Positions 6,901 through 8,377 of a DNA stretch of 8,377 nucleotides are shown piece by piece. The number at the start of each line of letters is the position of its first letter. Within the stretch, counting starts at the first letter, position 1. Below the pieces are notes generated by a model. That model saw only the letters and a list, made by a program, of their open reading frames with translations, searched no databases and was not told the DNA's origin. Position numbers and translations under genes: made by a program. Origin of the DNA: Anaerolineales bacterium (GTDB lineage: Bacteria > Chloroflexota > Anaerolineae > Epilineales > JAANWY01); NCBI GenBank assembly GCA_018263655.1, contig JAANWY010000001.1, forward strand, positions 1-8,377, given 5' to 3'.

Positions 6901-7009
6901 ACTCCGGCTTCGATGTCATTAAGATAAGCTGGGGCCGGTCTCCCGACCGCGCCCCTGGCTCGGTCAGAGACCAGCTAGAGCGCTAACTTAATGACATTGA
7001 CTCCGGCTT
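6901..7009. mobile_element. Miniature inverted-repeat element, 89 bp, with perfect 10-bp target duplication
   Basis: The element spans 6911-6999. Its ends CGATGTCATTAAG (6911-6923) and CTTAATGACATTG (6987-6999) are inverted repeats, 12 of 13 paired. Immediately outside are identical direct repeats ACTCCGGCTT at 6901-6910 and 7000-7009. The interior folds on the same axis: AGCT (6927-6930/6973-6976), GGTCTC/GAGACC (6937-6942/6967-6972) and GACCG/CGGTC (6945-6949/6961-6965), so the whole element can form one interrupted hairpin. It has no coding capacity and its termini differ from the element at 3218-3394. The perfect duplication suggests a more recent insertion than that one. Confidence 0.75.
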
Positions 7010-7054
7010 CGCCTCCGTGGCTGACTACGAACCTAGGTTGCGATTTCTGGTCTC

Positions 7055-7184
7055 CCGGTAAGTGCTCGGTAAGGTCGATCTGCTATACTATCTATCAATC
7101 GATGTGCCCGAGTGGGCTACCGAGGCCGCAGATGGTTACCTCGGTAAATGTTTGAACTGTTCGGTAAGGTTGATCTGCCATAAT
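7055..7184 (+). promoter_or_regulatory. Duplicated promoter module with iterated CGGTAA sites (candidate SARP operator)
   Basis: CGGTAA occurs at 7056-7061, 7067-7072, 7142-7147 and 7162-7167, with start-to-start spacings of 11, 75 and 20 nt, close to whole helical turns. A 22-nt module is present twice (7066-7087 and 7161-7182, 20 of 22 identical). In each copy the CGGTAAG heptamer ends 10 nt before a -10-like hexamer: TATACT (7084-7089) and CATAAT (7179-7184). No good -35 is visible at either, as expected for an activator-dependent promoter. SARP regulators of Streptomyces bind heptameric direct repeats of 11-nt period just upstream of the -10. The link to the SARP-like gene upstream is inference. 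Confidence 0.55.
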
Positions 7185-7226
7185 GCTTGGCGGGATTGGC
7201 CAACAAGCATAACGGAGGAGTATATC

Positions 7227-7361
7227 ATGAAACGCTGGATCTTGCGCTATCTGCCTCACGTGAATCAGCAGACGTTGATGGTCATCTATGTTGTTCTAAT
7301 TCTGGCAGCGATGGTCATGAGTGGCGGCGCCCCGTCCGCGGCGTATGGTACTGGTGGCTAG
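7227..7361 (+). CDS. 44-aa single-span membrane peptide
   Basis: ATG 7227 is preceded by an excellent ribosome binding site, GGAGGAG (7214-7220), 6 nt upstream. The product is short: a basic, amphipathic N-terminus (MKRWILRYLPHVNQQ), one hydrophobic helix (TLMVIYVVLILAAMVMSGG), and a small Gly/Ala-rich tail ending AAYGTGG. It could be a membrane-anchored peptide with the N-terminus inside, or a secreted peptide if cut after the helix near the APSAAYG segment; no lipobox is present. It is the first gene of a tight operon, with its stop 3 nt before the DUF5317 gene. I do not recognise a family. Confidence 0.7.
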   Translation: MKRWILRYLPHVNQQTLMVIYVVLILAAMVMSGGAPSAAYGTGG

Positions 7362-7364
7362 GCG

Positions 7365-7910
7365 ATGATCCTGCTCGTGGGCATTGCGGTTGCCATATTC
7401 GTCGCACTGCTCCGGGGGGGGGATCTCGAAAACTTAGGGCACGTTCGCATTCGCTGGGCCTGGATTGCGTTTGTAGCACTGGCTATCCAGGTCGGCCTGG
7501 TTCGCCTCCTGCCCAATTGGGTGGGTGCTGCCAGGCTGTTCTTCCCGCTCACCCATGCGGCTATATTGGCTGTGGCCTGGGTTAACCGCGACCTGCAGGG
7601 GATGCGGCTTCTGGCTGTTGGTGTTGCACTGAACCTCATCGTCATTCTGGCGAACGGCGGTTATATGCCTGTCACACCGGAGGCGCTGGTAGGAGCCGGC
7701 GTTGTCGAGAGCGTGGAGTCGGTGACGTTTGGCAGGCCGGTGAAGGCCAGCAAGAGCGTTGTCCTGCCTGGCGACAAGATCACGCTTGGGTGGCTATCGG
7801 ACATTATCACGCTGCGCCCTGTTCGGAAAGTCATCAGTGTGGGAGATGTGTTTGTTACTGCCGGTGTGTTTATCTTCGTTCAGGGAATGATGTTGCAACG
7901 GGAGGAATAG
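7365..7910 (+). CDS. DUF5317 family membrane protein
   Basis: 181 aa. Hydrophobic segments lie at about residues 2-16, 29-49, 54-72, 81-97 and 158-176. The family signature is visible: a conserved N-x-x-x-x-x-x-NGGYMPV (N90, 97-103) after the fourth span, then a soluble stretch with ASKSVVLPGDKIT, WLSDII (about 142-147) and SVGDVFVTAGVFIF near the end. DUF5317 has no known biochemical role. The start ATG is 3 nt after the stop of the 44-aa peptide gene and the weak GGTGGCTAGG before it suggests translational coupling. The stop directly abuts the ATG of the next gene. A run of nine G (7414-7422) falls at codons R17-G18-G19. Confidence 0.88.
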   Translation: MILLVGIAVAIFVALLRGGDLENLGHVRIRWAWIAFVALAIQVGLVRLLPNWVGAARLFFPLTHAAILAVAWVNRDLQGMRLLAVGVALNLIVILANGGYMPVTPEALVGAGVVESVESVTFGRPVKASKSVVLPGDKITLGWLSDIITLRPVRKVISVGDVFVTAGVFIFVQGMMLQREE

Positions 7911-8363
7911 ATGGCCACCAATGGCTTGGGATGCCTGATGATGACGGCCGTCATCGATCAGGGCTTCCGGCAACGGCTACTTGCCGCGCCAACCGATATC
8001 GTAGATGATTTCAATCTGACAGATGAGGAGCAACGGGCCCTGGCCTCAATCCAGGCCAGGTCCTTTCCTGACTTTGCGGATCAGCTGTGTGAGTGGTTGG
8101 AGGGGCGTGATCCACTGAGTCTTGGAGCGCAGAGAGACGCCAACGCCCGTGGGCTAGAGGAGAAGTCCAGTTGGGGCTTTCCTGTGGAGGCGCCGGCAAA
8201 GGGCGCTGTGCCCCGTGTGGCACGGAATGCACAGGTCGATCCGCCGCGCGAAGGGGCATCATATCCGGCGCACCCTCGCCATGCCCAGGGAGATCAACCG
8301 TCCGAAGAGCAAGTCGGTGTCGCTTTGCCCATAGATTCATCCGAGCTTCAGTCCTCGCAGTAG
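7911..8363 (+). CDS. NHLP-clan (Os1348-like) leader-like protein with long hydrophilic tail
   Basis: 150 aa. ATG 7911 follows the DUF5317 stop with no gap; GGGAGGAATAG supplies the ribosome binding site. Residues 11-65 (FRQRLLAAPTDIVDDFNLTD, then EEQRALASIQ and FADQLCEWL) match the helical fold of LigA/nitrile-hydratase-alpha-like leader domains, as in the Os1348 family I recall from Chloroflexota. In RiPP pathways such domains are leaders of modified precursors, but many relatives have no known peptide product. The tail (about 66-150) is rich in Pro, Ala, Glu and Ser, has no cysteine (C8 and C60 are the only two) and no Gly-Gly site at the domain boundary. No modification enzyme or protease is in the window. 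The stop at 8361-8363 leads straight into a terminator-like sequence. Confidence 0.75.
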   Translation: MATNGLGCLMMTAVIDQGFRQRLLAAPTDIVDDFNLTDEEQRALASIQARSFPDFADQLCEWLEGRDPLSLGAQRDANARGLEEKSSWGFPVEAPAKGAVPRVARNAQVDPPREGASYPAHPRHAQGDQPSEEQVGVALPIDSSELQSSQ

Positions 8364-8377
8364 AGAAATGCGGAAAA
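8363..8377 (+). terminator. Start of a terminator palindrome, cut by the window edge
   Basis: GAGAAATGCGGAAAA (8363-8377) is identical to the reverse complement of 1185-1199, that is, the sequence immediately after surE leading into the palindromic terminator. In both places it begins at the last base or two of the stop codon. A second copy of the palindrome therefore probably lies just beyond the edge; only the outermost part of its left arm (CGGAAAA) is in view. Confidence 0.6.

Noticed and set aside
6683..6919. Possible decayed small gene on the minus strand (frames reading ALRFTESWQEANVRLA or TFVRATERLRRDVEPLA)
   Set aside because: No start with a ribosome binding site, no recognisable family, and the part near 6901-6919 is overlapped by the inverted-repeat element.
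7052..7200. tRNA or riboswitch upstream of the three-gene operon
   Set aside because: No cloverleaf, T-loop or known aptamer core is visible; the repeats are direct rather than inverted and sit at -10-like hexamers.

Overview
The window looks like a piece of a Chloroflexota chromosome (Anaerolineae/Caldilinea-like). This rests on protein types seen in the translations: a MalT-type ATPase fused to TPRs and a SARP-like winged helix, a DUF5317 membrane protein followed by a nitrile-hydratase-leader-like (NHLP clan, Os1348-like) protein, a secreted-protein repeat of the 'Q-x-F-E-x-G ... IYVL' type, and a BNR/YCF48-type repeat. The assignment is inference; no rRNA or other phylogenetic marker is present.

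Layout. Positions 1-551 hold two apparently 5'-truncated gene fragments pointing away from each other: a BNR-repeat fragment on the minus strand running off the left edge, and a plus-strand C-terminal fragment. The latter is followed by a small multi-pass membrane protein (559-1119). A near-perfect loopless palindrome (1140-1191) acts as a two-way terminator between that gene and a convergent minus-strand operon (2912 to 1198), in which a polytopic membrane protein overlaps surE (5'-nucleotidase) by 4 nt (GTGA).

The intergenic region 2913-3531 contains a 177-bp miniature inverted-repeat element with 19-bp perfect terminal repeats and a near-perfect 9-bp target duplication. A good sigma70-type promoter and a leader hairpin follow. 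They precede a 1018-aa MalT/SARP regulator (3532-6588), which ends at a hairpin terminator (6647-6678).

The next intergenic region (6589-7226) carries a second, unrelated 89-bp inverted-repeat element with a perfect 10-bp target duplication. After it comes a cluster of CGGTAA repeats on helical-turn spacing, arranged as two near-identical promoter modules. These drive a tight three-gene operon: a 44-aa single-span membrane peptide, a DUF5317 membrane protein, and an NHLP-clan leader-like protein with a long hydrophilic tail. The operon stop codon runs straight into the same 15-nt sequence that follows surE, so the window ends at the start of what is probably a second copy of that terminator.

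Working model (inference): the SARP-type regulator controls the downstream membrane/leader-like operon through the 11-bp-spaced CGGTAA repeats. SurE and its membrane partner form an independent housekeeping operon.
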